In this document: in pieces, positions 20,502 to 32,047 of the stretch | Layout of the letters: the number at the start of each line of letters is the position of its first letter | Position numbering within the stretch: the first letter of the stretch is position 1 | NCBI GenBank assembly: GCA_000827495.1 | Contig: KN817590.1 | Location: 27,229 to 91,228, forward strand | Direction: 5' to 3' | DNA from: Hypholoma sublateritium FD-334 SS-4 | Taxonomy: Eukaryota; Basidiomycota; Agaricomycetes; Agaricales; Strophariaceae | Length of the DNA: 64,000 nt | Made by a program: the position numbers and the translations under genes | Notes under the pieces: generated by a model | Database searches by the model: none | The model's input: only the letters and a program-made list of their open reading frames with translations | What the model was told of the DNA's origin: nothing

Positions 20502-23500
20502 ATGGCCCATCGAGTTCTTCAACTTTCGACGGATCTCGTTGACCAGAACGGACAGGCTAGATACTCCCCGAACTGGACGATTCCAGCTACAAGGGATTCC
20601 TCGATCGCGCCATGGTTAGATATGGACAGCCCACCTGTGAGTTTTAGACTTTTACTACTCGTAGTCCTTTGAATGTACGAGAGGACGGGGGCGATGACCG
20701 CTGACATCGTCTCGTGCATTGTAGCCCACTCCACCACCGAAGCCGAATCATGTTCAGCAGTCACAGCAGCCAGCGCCGCAAACTGCGCCAACGCCTTCGA
20801 CATTTCGGAGCTTTGGCTTTGGCTCGAAGAACTCGCTTTCATCACTGGTGTCACTGCGGCAGAATAGCGCGAGCGGGATTCGGTCAAACGGTGGCTCAAG
20901 CATTCGCAGTTCCGAGTCTCAACATACCTTAGTGGCGTCGGAGAGCACTCGACGTTCGGCGGACGACGGGGAATCGTCGAGGGGTGTGGTTTATAGCGGC
21001 TCTTCGACCAACTCGGGGGAAGCGCCGAAGAGCAAGTCTTTCTTCTCCAAGCTAAAGACGCGGCAGAGCAAGAGCAATCTGCGATCGGAATCTGACGAGT
21101 CTGAGCACCCCTCACTGCGACCACCAATACCTCCTATTCCCCAGAATCCGTACCCGGCACCCAGCACAAATGCTTCGATAGTGACAATTCCTCAGGCGCC
21201 CAAAGTCAAGCGCGAAAAGATCAAGAAAAAATCGGCTAGTAGCAAAGTGCCACCACCGCCACCGCCAAAAGACGACTTTGCAACGCAGAGCGGATTGGCC
21301 CCTAACAACTCCACCGGGATTGTAGACTTTACGGCGGACCAGCTCGAGGGCATCGTGGACTTTAGCATCGCGTCCGCTTCAGGGAGCATGGGTTCGGTGC
21401 TGCCTTCCGCCAATGGCGCGCACGATCCTAACTCTCCCAGTAGTGGGCTTGATTCCAGCTATTCGGACCACAGCCACCAGTATTTTGTATCACCGTCCGA
21501 GTTCAGAAACCCATTCTCAGAGGCTAACAGCGATATGCCAACGTCGCTCGACCCGCGCAAGGTGCCGCTCAAGTCAATCAACCCACCCCCGCCGAATGGC
21601 TTTATCCGCGCCAATGGTATGGTGGTTAGCAATTCTGACGGTCCCGGGAGTCCGTCGTGGGCTGCTCCCGACAGCTGGGCAGTAGATAGGGGCCACGGTG
21701 ACTACTACAACATACCGGAATTGTCTGAGGGATACGACACCGATTCAGATGGCGCTAACACTACAACCGGGTGGGTCAACGGCAGGACGCGGCAAGACGA
21801 CCGCAGCCGACGCCGCGCACGGAATGCAGCATCTGCGTCTTTCTCGTCGACAATGACAATGGCGACGCGGGGCTCGAAAGGGAACACTGCGCGGAACCAG
21901 CCACCGCCCGGCGCCACTTACAAGATGCGGATGTACACGCCGAAGTCGGCGTACCACGTAATCGCCATCGACCTGGATACAACAGTGGGGAGTCTGACGG
22001 CCAAACTTAGCAAGAAGATAGAGCAAACAAACGGTCGGGTGCAACTGTATCTGAAAGAACACGGACGAGGTATGTTGGCTGCGCCTTATAAAGACTAAGT
22101 CTAATTCTGCTCTAGAACGGATACTTGGCCCGAATGAGAAACCTGCGGCAATCGTCAAGCTGCGAATGGAGCAAGCCGGCTATGAATATGAGGACGGGGT
22201 GCACCTGCTAGGAACGGAAAACCTTAATATTCTCCTAAAGTTTGTTTATAAGGCTCAACTATTGGCAGGAGTAAGCTACCGTTCACTTCCTTACCCTCGA
22301 AGGTGTATTGATTTCACTTACAGGAAGAGCCGGTCAACTTTGGGAGTTATGAGAAGGTAGATCTTTCAGGGAAAGGTTTGCGCGTGATACCGCCCATCCT
22401 GCACCAGAACGCCGAGCAGATCGTTTCGCTCAAATTGTCGCGGAACCCGATGATTGAAATCCCTCTCGACTTCATCCAATCATGTACACACCTTCGTGAT
22501 CTTCGATTGACTCACATGTCGATGAAGAAAGTTCCGCAGAGCGTGCCGCAAGCGCTGTCCCTCAACCGTCTCGATATTTCCTCGAACGCTATTCGTGATC
22601 TCGAAGATTCCATTTTAGACCCCATATCCGAGCTTCACCGCATTGAGGCATCAAACAACCGTCTAGACAAGCTTCCCTGGCACTTTGCGCGGCTCAAATC
22701 ACTCACCGTCCTCAACATCTCAAACAACAAATTTCGCGACTTTCCTCTCGTCCTCACGCAGATCCAATCCCTCCGTGAATTGGATATCTCGTTCAACATG
22801 GTCACTGAATTACCCGAAGACATTGGTCTCCTCAAGGGCCTGGAATGCCTGATTCTTGTTGGTAATCAGGTCTGCAAATTCCCAAACAGGATCGCCGAAC
22901 TCGTCAAATTACAAGTGTTAGACGTCAGGCGCAATCGAATATCGGATTTGTCGCTAGTATGCAGTCTGCCGCGCCTGATCAGTCTCAGTGCCGACCACAA
23001 TACTGTACACGCGCTCGATCTCGCTCTTGGCCCCAATATGAAGCAGCTCATCGCATCACATAACGACATCACCCAACTCACTCTCACGCCGACCATACAG
23101 GGTCGACTACCATTTGCTCTCTGGTTGCTCGATCTTTCCTATGCTAAACTATATTCCCTTGACGAGCTTGCCCTAAGCGAACTTGCCTCGCTCCGTGTGT
23201 TGAAGCTTGACCACAATTCGATTCGCTCGATTCCTGATAACCTTGGCGACCTAAAGTGGCTGGAGAGCCTCTCGTGCACGGATAACAAGTTGGACTCACT
23301 CCCGTCTGCCATTGGCCGCCTGCAGCACTTGAAAACCTTAGACGCGCACAATAACAACCTCAGTGAACTGCCGCAGACGCTCTGGGAGTGTGGCAACCTC
23401 CGGCAGATTAACGTTACGTCAAACTTTATCAACAGTTGGCCTGACCCTCCGATTCAAGCTATACAAGACTCGTGCGTAGTCGATGGAAGTCTTGCTGCTC

Positions 23501-26400
23501 CGATGGTTCCACCTCGCAAGGGCTCTGTGTCGTCCATCTCCTCCACGCGGAGCCTTCCCCCGCTCGTAAATCGGCTCGAAAAGTTGTATATCGGTGAAAA
23601 CTGTTTGACGGACAACTCCGTTCTCCCCCTCATAATCTTCAAAGAGTTAAAGGTTCTCAATCTTTCGTTTAACGAAATCCAAGACCTCCCGTCAAATTTC
23701 TTCCGGAATATGACGAAGCTTGAGGAGCTCTACCTGAGCGGCAACAAGCTGACAAGTATACCCAGCGAAGACCTCCCCCGGCTACACAGACTCTCGACGA
23801 TCTTCCTGAACGGCAACAGGCTTGTCACACTGCCGCAAGAATTGGGCAAGGTTGTCAACCTGACCGTCCTCGACGTCGGGAGCAATCAATTGAAGTACAA
23901 CGTCAACAATTGGGAGTTCGATTGGAATTGGTAACTGGTTTGTATTCATCGCAATGATCGTCGCTAATTTCGTCGCAGGAATTTCAATAACAATTTGAAG
24001 TACCTCAATCTCTCGGGAAACAAACGCCTCCAGATCAAAGCCGAGTCGGCAGCTTCCCTTCGGACGAAGCATTTCGATATGGGCGGTATGAGCCGTGTTC
24101 CGATGCTTTCTGGGTTCACTAGCCTCCATAAACTCAAGGTTCTGGGGCTCATGGACGTCACTATCACACATACTTCGCAAGACGCGACAGTAGACATCCC
24201 CGACGAGCACATTGATCGTCGCGTAAGGACATCGTTATCTACCGTTTGCGGGATGGGATATGGCATCGCCGATTCCATGGGCAAAAACGACAGTCTCACC
24301 ATGATTGACCTCGTCCACGAGTTTAGCGGTCGACAAGACGAGGCCGTTTTTGCAATGATTGGACGTACGCATCCCCCGAAGCACCTCAAGCAGGAGCAGG
24401 AGGCGAGCCCAAACCGCCTAACGAAGTATCTCCACGACAACTTCGTCAGCGTCTTCAAGGATCAGCTCGCTGCTGTTAACAGCAAGCAAGAGAAAGAGAA
24501 CATCCCGCAGTACCAGCGCAAGGACGGCATCCCGAAGGCCCTGATTTGGACATTCCTCAAGTTGAATCAGGACTTGAATGAAGCACTGCAGACGACTCGA
24601 AAAAATTCGCAGGCTAGCATTAACGTCCCCCATATGTCCGATGGCAGCTATTCGCGCACTGGTGTCTCAGGTATAGCTGTCTATTTCTTCGACAGGACTA
24701 TCTACGCAGCCAACGTCGGCAATGCGCTAGCCGTGGTGTCGAGGCAGGGGGTTTGTCACGAAATCTCTCGGAAACATGACCCTTTTGATCGCAGCGAGAC
24801 CGTTCGCATACGCACGGCCGAGGGTTGGATATCGCCTGCTGGGCTGGTTAACGACGAGGTGGAAGTATCACGTTCATTTGGTTACTATCACCTTTTCCCG
24901 CCCATCAATGCTCGCCCTGACATCTTCGTGTACGACTTGTCGGACATGGACGAATTCGTCATCATTGCCAACCGCGGTCTTTGGGATTTTGTACCATACC
25001 AAACTGCAGTCGATATTGCTCGGACCGTCATGAGGGCTGATCAACCTGATCCTATGCTTGCGGCTCAGAAGCTGCGCGACTTCGCTATTAGCTATGGAGC
25101 AGATGGCAGCACCATGATCATGGTCATCTGGGTCGCCGATCTGTTCAGTTCACCATCGCGATCTCGCCAACCAACCCTCGACCCCATCCTGGATGCAAGT
25201 TATCGGAGACGGAAGCAGGAAGATGTACGCGACCGCGGCATGAAGTTCCTTGATTATGAGATCCCAGCGCCCACTGGCCATGTCACTCTCGTTTTTACGG
25301 ATATCCGCAACTCAACTCATCTCTGGGAGGCAAATCCTGGGATGCCGACAGCTATGCGCCTTCACAACACCCTTCTTCGGCGTCAGCTCCGGCTTTGTGG
25401 GGGGTACGAGGTCAAAACGGAAGGCGATTCGTTCATGTGTTCGTTCCCCACACCACTGGCTGCAGTTTGGTGGTGCTTGACTGTGCAGGTTCAACTTCTT
25501 CATGAACCATGGCCGCTTGAGATACTTGAATGCGAGGACGGGAAATCAATCTACGATTCAGAAAATCGCCTCATCGCCCGCGGCATCTCCGTTCGAATGG
25601 GTATTCACAGTGGGATGCCTCTTTGCGAGCCCGATTTGGTTACTCACCGCATGGACTACTTTGGGCCTATGGTGAATCGGTCTGCACGTATTCAAAGCAG
25701 TGCATTGGGTGGTCAGATCGCTTGCAGTAATGATATCATCAACGAGATCAAGACGAGGGTCCTCGAGCACGACGAGGACGCGGGGTACTCCAAGCTCCAA
25801 AATTCAAACGCCGTAGAAGGCATTCGCGACTTGGGAGTCCAGATCATGCACGTTGGTGAAGTCAAACTCAAGGGCATTGAACTTCCCGAAATCCTATCCA
25901 TCATATACCCCCAGGGACTCGAGGGTCGCCACGACTTGAAGGAAACGCCGCCCGACCCAACGGCGTCTGGCTCGCGAGTTGCGTTTAGTGTGCCTCAAAT
26001 GCAAGAATTAGGCATGCTATGCCTGCGGATTGAGGCACTTTCTACGCGACGCCTTTTCAAAGCGATACCCGAGCGCAAGGGCAGTATCCAGTCTAATCCT
26101 GACCTTGAAGAGGATGTCGACAGCTCCCGTGTCTTCCGTTCCAACTCCAGCCTCCTCCTCCCTCCTATCAACAATAACTCTAGCGAAGGGGATCTGATGC
26201 TAGTCCTGGAGTCGCTGTCACTGCGCATCTCTAATGCGATCAGCACCATTGGCGAGCGCTACGGGGTTGCTCCCGTAGGACCTGTTCAGTCTTCCGTCCT
26301 TTCCAAGACGAAGAAGAACTTGTTAGACTCCCTGATGGAAGACGCCGTGCTTGATGAAGAAACCTTACGATACATCTCTACTATCCTAGAGCGCCCTTAA
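20502..26400 (+). CDS. CYR1: adenylate cyclase
   Basis: By eye there are five exons: 20502-20636, 20725-22069, 22116-22270, 22324-23930 and 23979-26400, totalling 5664 nt (1887 residues). The domain order is the fungal membrane-associated cyclase order. A disordered N-terminus starts with a segment containing SSIAPWLD. A Ras-association domain lies at about residues 443-545 (YKMRMYTPKSAYHVIAIDL). A long leucine-rich repeat array spans about 550-1130. A PP2C-like domain spans about 1160-1468. The class III catalytic domain is at about 1513-1675, with metal-binding aspartates in VFTDIRNSTH and KTEGDSF. The enzyme makes cAMP from ATP and is the Ras/G-alpha effector upstream of protein kinase A. 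The start was chosen because the first exon is in phase and carries the conserved IAPW segment. It is somewhat shorter than several described basidiomycete cyclases, so an additional upstream exon is possible. Confidence 0.93.
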
Positions 26401-27553
26401 TTATACCACACACTCCATTGCACCCTTGCTTTCGCCGTATGTCAGCCCTACCGTTATTTTTTTCCTTCATCTATTGCTATGTCGTCGCTATTACACACTG
26501 GATTCCCTTTCATTTGTACTTTCTAGACGTATACCTTGTACCTATCCATGTTTGTTATTTTGGGCTTTTTGGTACATTATTTTCTCTTCCGCCTGTGTAT
26601 GTAGTATTGTTGTACAAAGAAGTTTGCATTTTCAAGTGGGTGATTGCTGCCTTGGTGCAAAGCAAAAGTGAGAATGCGTTGAGCCTATGGTGTCAGTGAT
26701 CCAAATGTATTCAAAATTTCCTTGCTTGCAAGGGTTCTTGCGGTGTCAGAATTCATCTCGATGCACCATCATCTCAACATCTCAACATCTCTGCATCATG
26801 TGCTGTGTTTATTATTATCCCGCTCACGAGCTCAAAGTCACTGTCAATCGTCTCCACTACTTACCACAATATGCTATTTCTTTGCCTGAATATCACGGAC
26901 TTCTTTCTATCTTCCTCGACTTCTGTGGAATCATATCACTTTCAGAGCCTTTTTATTCAAATTGATCGCCTGCTTCAAAAGTTCCGGTATCCGAAGGCAA
27001 CTCGTTAGCTTGTATCGCAAATTTTATGAGCCCGTTGAATGTTCGCGAATAGTCATCCCTCAGGCCTCAGGCCTCAACCCTCTACTTTTGCTATGTATTG
27101 CATGCACGAAATGGTGCGATATAACTAATGACCTGCTTCTAGGTGCGCGTTCAGATTATATCAAACATAATCAAACTTGGGGGCTCTCGCATGGTCATCT
27201 TCATCTAATGGGTAGGGTCATGGCGCCCTGCTTTTTCGGCGCAGTGCGANTACTCAATTGTATGAGCACAGTCGGAAAAAATACCCCCCTACTCCCAGAT
27301 GACCTTAGGTCGCCATCAGGCACCAGGTGGACTCCTACCCGCGTTGTTGTGCATCAATCCGCACTGCTTGCTGGCACCAAACCGATGCGAAATAGACATG
27401 CGAGGCTGCGCGCCCGCCGCCGGTGCCAAATAGTGATGCATATATAACCCAGTGAACCAGTCCGCACAACAAACAGAAAGCTGCGTTGCTCATTACTTAT
27501 CAGCTGTCCCGTTAACCGGGCCTGCCCATCAGTGGTTCAGGCCGGTCGTTTTT
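26401..27553. other. intergenic between adenylate cyclase and Plavaka element B
   Basis: This is the 3' region of the cyclase followed by unassigned sequence with one N (27250). Short direct repeats occur (CAACATCT twice near 26776; CAGGCCT twice near 27061). No gene is supported. Confidence 0.4.
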
Positions 27554-27974
27554 CAGTGCTTCGAGAGCTGTTTTAAGGATTTTAGCACTTTTTAGCACTT
27601 TTAGCATTTGGTGACAGGTAGAATGGAACTAGAGACGCTCTGCTCATGTCTAATTTTGATAGTCTATGATATCCACGAAAAGTATAGCTCAGGTTTTGTC
27701 TACATGAAGTATAGTCCAGGTTCTGGTTATATGTCATCGCAATCAAGTTGAGATAATCACAGATTGTCGCCGAGATTAGATACAGATACGTAGTCGCCGA
27801 GATTAGATAGCTAGAACCCGATACGCAACTATGATATTGGTATAGAGGACGAAAAGCTACAACTGGGCATGATTTTTGTATTTAGGGAGGCAGGCCGTAG
27901 TAGCGGGTTTAGGGATTCGGATTGTTGACAAAATCAGAAGTGATCAAGGGGGTGCTTGGGCGTTGGCCACCGAC

Positions 27975-30753
27975 CTACACCTCGGGGCCCAGAAAGCTCT
28001 CAGCAATCTCTGGCTCTGCAAGCGTAGTCTGATCCTCTAGCCTGTTCAAGAACGTTGAGTCAGCGTACATTATCAACCTCAATCAACGAAGAAAGAGGTA
28101 CCGTAGATTAAATAGTCGCTGGCGAACTGTTCGGAGCTTTTCTACTACCTCAACGTTTTGAGAACAAACGAGACTGTGGAGGTCCTTCATGATTGCCAAG
28201 TATCGAGGCCCGTACGCTGTGCCGCTAAACTCTACCATTACATCGATGCCCGTTTTATAGCAGTCGAGAATACAATGGATCTTTGAGAATGTAAGTAAAA
28301 ATTTACAATATTTGGTAGGGAGAGATGGGGCATACCGCAGAAAAAACCAAGGCTATTAGACTGAGCGGGAAGAGCAGCCCATACAACGCATCATGTCCTA
28401 GGGCATGACCAATTTTGGGTTTGTAACAAAATGTTTTGATTATCTGGAATAAAGCGGGGTGAGCGTAATATCCCAGTTCATCTCCCTGAAGTCTGCATCA
28501 GAGCGGAATAATAAAGAAGTACTTGTAGGTGAGTACTTGCCTTGGTGTATAGCCCATCCAATTTCAATTCGATTACTCGGTCTCTGGTGAATCTGATGTC
28601 TGGCTCAACAGAGCCAATAGGGAACATTTGGTAGAGAGACGGGACCAGTTTAGCGCAGAGATCCTTCAGAGCGCCACGAACCACGCTATAAATTTCCTTT
28701 GTCTGCGCCAAAATGTTTATATTACTAATAAATGAAACTTTCAATGAAAATGCGAGAATGTACTTACCGAATCATATCCGAATGTTGGATCAGGACGTCT
28801 ACCTGTCAGATCTGAGGTTACCGATGGTCAGTTAGGATGAAAAATGACTTTTTGGAGAACGAGAACAGAGACGTACGGAGCTTTGCCTCTACAAACTCTT
28901 CTCCATACGCCTCATTTCCCCACTTCCTCTTCATCGCAAGGTCAGGAAATCCGTGTTGTATTAGTAGTTTTAGTTTGACCACTTTCTCTGTAGCATCAAG
29001 GGCATCCTTCTCCTGCTTAGCAACTTGAAAGTCATCGACAGTGGGAGCAGGTTGATCACCAAACTCTCCTTGAATTTGCTGTTCATCTCTCATGAGATAT
29101 GGATGTCTCTGAGGGGCGTTCGAGAGGCCTGAACGGCGGGAACGGGCACGGGAGACCGAACGAGAGGGTCCAAGGGCTGCTTGGGAACACGATTCAGATC
29201 GAAGCCGACCACGAGTGGATTTAGCTGCTCTGGAGGTGAATGGTGCTGCGTGTACACTGGACATTGCTCCTGGCGAGTACGTGTTCAGATTGTCGGGGTC
29301 TGGAGCCCTGGCAACCCCGCGTCAGGCTTGATGCTCTTGAAGAGTATCTACAATAGGAGCACTTGCCTAGCCACAAAAATTATATTTAATATGATGATAC
29401 TTCGAAGTAAAAAAGACACGTACTGAAAATAAAGCTGATTGACTCCTGCCCGTCGGATGGATAATTGAATTCGGCGGAAGGGGGTCGGGTGTCCACTGTG
29501 TCAGCAGTGGATCATGTTGAACATTTGCAGCCCCGCTCGAATGGCCCAGAGAAATATTTGCAGATGTAGCCCAAACCTCTGCTGTAGGCCTCGACAAGCT
29601 TAAGAGTGAGGAGGTTGAAGCAAGCTGCGGTTGTAGCATGGACATCTGAGAATCCCGGCCATCATCTTTCAAAAAGTAGACCTTCAGATAAAGGGAAACG
29701 CACAGATTTTCCCACATACCAAATAAACCTAGCGACAGCTGCAGAGCCTGAGAACTACTCATGCCGCCTACGACAAAAAATGGATTGAATTATTCAAAAA
29801 GATTTGTCGAAGATGCTTACGAAGATGATCTATTGACTGTTCGTGATTGTCAATGAATTGGGCCTCGGGAAAGTTTGTCGTTCCAAGCTGAAAGGTATCG
29901 GATTGGGTCAGATTATCTAGACAAAAAAGAGGGTGAACAGGAGTGGAAACAATGCATTAATTATCCTCACCATAATCGGAGAGAAAAGTGTCGTTTATTT
30001 CGCCAAAATTAAGCTGCAGCTCAGGCTGAGGATAAAAGGGCGAAGTATCTATGCAAGCAAAATGTGAACAGGTTTGGACACTTAGATAGAGTAACTCACC
30101 AAGCATTTGGAACATGTTACTAAACGCGTCGGGTCTGATTGTAGTTTCCCCTTCATGAGAATAGAAATCTTCGCTATTGATGTTGAAACCGACCACCCCA
30201 GCACCGCCATCTACCTGGAACTGTGACATCAGACGTGTACTTGCAGTAGAGGCATGAGGCGGTTGCATTTGATCCTATGTCAAAGGTATGAACTATTAGC
30301 AAAAAGCGCATCAAATTACATTAACACAACTTACGAGGGGTATTGTCGGCATAGCATTGTATGGCACGGGGACAAAATCTGGAATGCTGGGCCCTGCACC
30401 AGCCGGAACTTCAGTGGTCTTCCTTTTTGAACGTGTACGCTAGGAATTTTTGGATGAAATCAGATGGAATATAAACGATGTGGATCGTTAGAGCCTACCT
30501 TTTGAGTGGCCAATGCTTGTCCTCGCTCACCAGTTGTTGGCGCTGAGACTTGTTTCCTCCGAGATTGTGTCGGTCTTGAAACTAGATCGCTTAGAGTGTT
30601 CATTCTTGCTACTGTGGCTTCTGAATTCCTATTGCGCGATGAGCGTCGTGTATTTGGCTCCAGTGAATCTGTCTCATAGGTAATGATAAGTAATGCATTA
30701 AAAATAAGAATTACACAAGGCTGGTGGTACAGACCTTCATTGGTAGTTGACAT
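27975..30753 (-). CDS. DUF6532 domain protein, passenger of Plavaka element B
   Basis: This is a multi-exon gene from MSTTNE (30753) to a TAG at 27977-27975. The first part is basic and disordered (RRSSRNRNSEATVARMNTLS) and is followed by P/S/Q-rich linkers. The C-terminal third has the DUF6532 pattern: KEIYSVVRGALKDLCAKLV, then HALGHDALYGLLFPLSLIAL, then HCILDCYKTGIDVMVEFSG with TAYGPRYLAIMKDL. DUF6532 proteins are abundant in Agaricomycetes and their function is unknown. The gene lies wholly between the inverted repeats of the element, so it travels with the transposon. Introns are numerous and the exon map is approximate. Confidence 0.7.
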
Positions 30754-31158
30754 CGGATGCAAAGACGCTGAATGAGGAATTGGATATGGTAAGACAAGGA
30801 ATTTTATTTGCACCGAAGACTACTATAAGTGTTATCAGTAAATGAAATCCTATCAAGGTTTCAGAGTTTTGGTGAGAACAACTTGGTGGTGTTTGCACTA
30901 GAACAACAGGAAGCGACGTAAATGATGATCAGATTGGATGAGAAGGGTTACACGACAGGGTACAGACACAGATACAGTCCGATTGGCATAACAGCAGAGC
31001 ATATTTCCGAACACGATGACGAGACACTGTTTTATCGATTAGACACTGTTAATCGATGAGAGATGATTAGTGGACAGTAAATATATTTAGCGAACTACCG
31101 ACCTACTTCGAACACGTTCACTCAAGCATTGCAGCTATTTATGCAATATCTGTTTACA

Positions 31159-31900
31159 TCACTTTGCATACCCATGCAGTTGGCGTACGGAAGATTCGGA
31201 ATGATGGTGGAAGCCCCCATGCTCGTGCTCCTCCTCAGGAGAGGCTGCTGAAATGAAATGTATTCGCATATCAGCCAGGAGTCTGTGAGCTGTGAATTTT
31301 GGGGGAGACGTACCAAACTTCAGATACTCGCTGCCAGACTCATCTGACTCGGATCCAGCAGAGTTGTCAGGAGTAACGTCGCTTCCCAGAGTGGAGAGGA
31401 ACTCGTTGTCGCTTTCCTCACAAACATCGCGGGATTTAAGATGGGCGCGCGCCATGCCCACTTGAGTCTCGGCTTCAGCCATTTTTACCTCAGTGAGGCG
31501 GGCCTCCGACTCTAGGACCTTCAGTAAGATTTGCGCTTCTCGTAAGCGCTGGAAGGCGAGCTCGTTTTCTAAGTAGAGGGAGTCTCTGGTGGCCTTTGCC
31601 AATCTCAGTGCCTGCCGGTGCTTTTCGTTGTCGTGAGTTTTGTAGTTGGCTGAGAACTGTTGTCAGAAGCATTAATATCATACAGAAAAAATAATAGAGA
31701 AAATTTACTGGGTGCTGCCTTGGCCTATCCTTGAGTCGATAAGCTCGTCGACGAGAGGGAGAGCTGTTTTGGTCGGAAAACCGACTAGATGTAAACAAGT
31801 CAAAGGTATCATTAACATGAATCGGTGAGAGTAAGATATGGTCTGTGAAGTCAGGAGAAGATGACGCGGGAGGTAATTGTGCAGGACTGGATGGATCCAT
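31159..31900 (-). CDS. coiled-coil protein, Plavaka accessory
   Basis: Three exons: MDPSSPAQLPPASSSP start at 31900; a middle exon with a strong coiled-coil (QALRLAKATRDSLYLENELA, then LREAQILLKVLESEARLTE and onward) and an acidic serine-rich segment; and a short last exon reached by a GTACGT...TTTCAG intron, with the histidine-rich segment EHEHGGFHHHSE and the end LHGYAK. The gene is divergent from the transposase, its start about 150 bp from it. The coiled-coil core resembles the small protein at 3543-3925 beside the other Plavaka transposase. Function unknown. Confidence 0.65.
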
Positions 31901-32047
31901 AGTTGTGAAGATTCAATGTTGGGACTCGGAGTACTTATCAGCAGTGAATAATGACTGAGAGTCAACAAACAACCACGACGTCTCAGTCACGTGAGAATCT
32001 GTTTCACGAATTATTGTTAAGTCCATTCTGTATCACTTCCACCGCCT

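Noticed and set aside
20519..21127. 202-codon minus-strand open frame opposite the adenylate cyclase 5' end
   Set aside because: It overlaps coding exons 1 and 2 of the cyclase antisense, has serine/arginine composition typical of an antisense shadow, and shows no motif.
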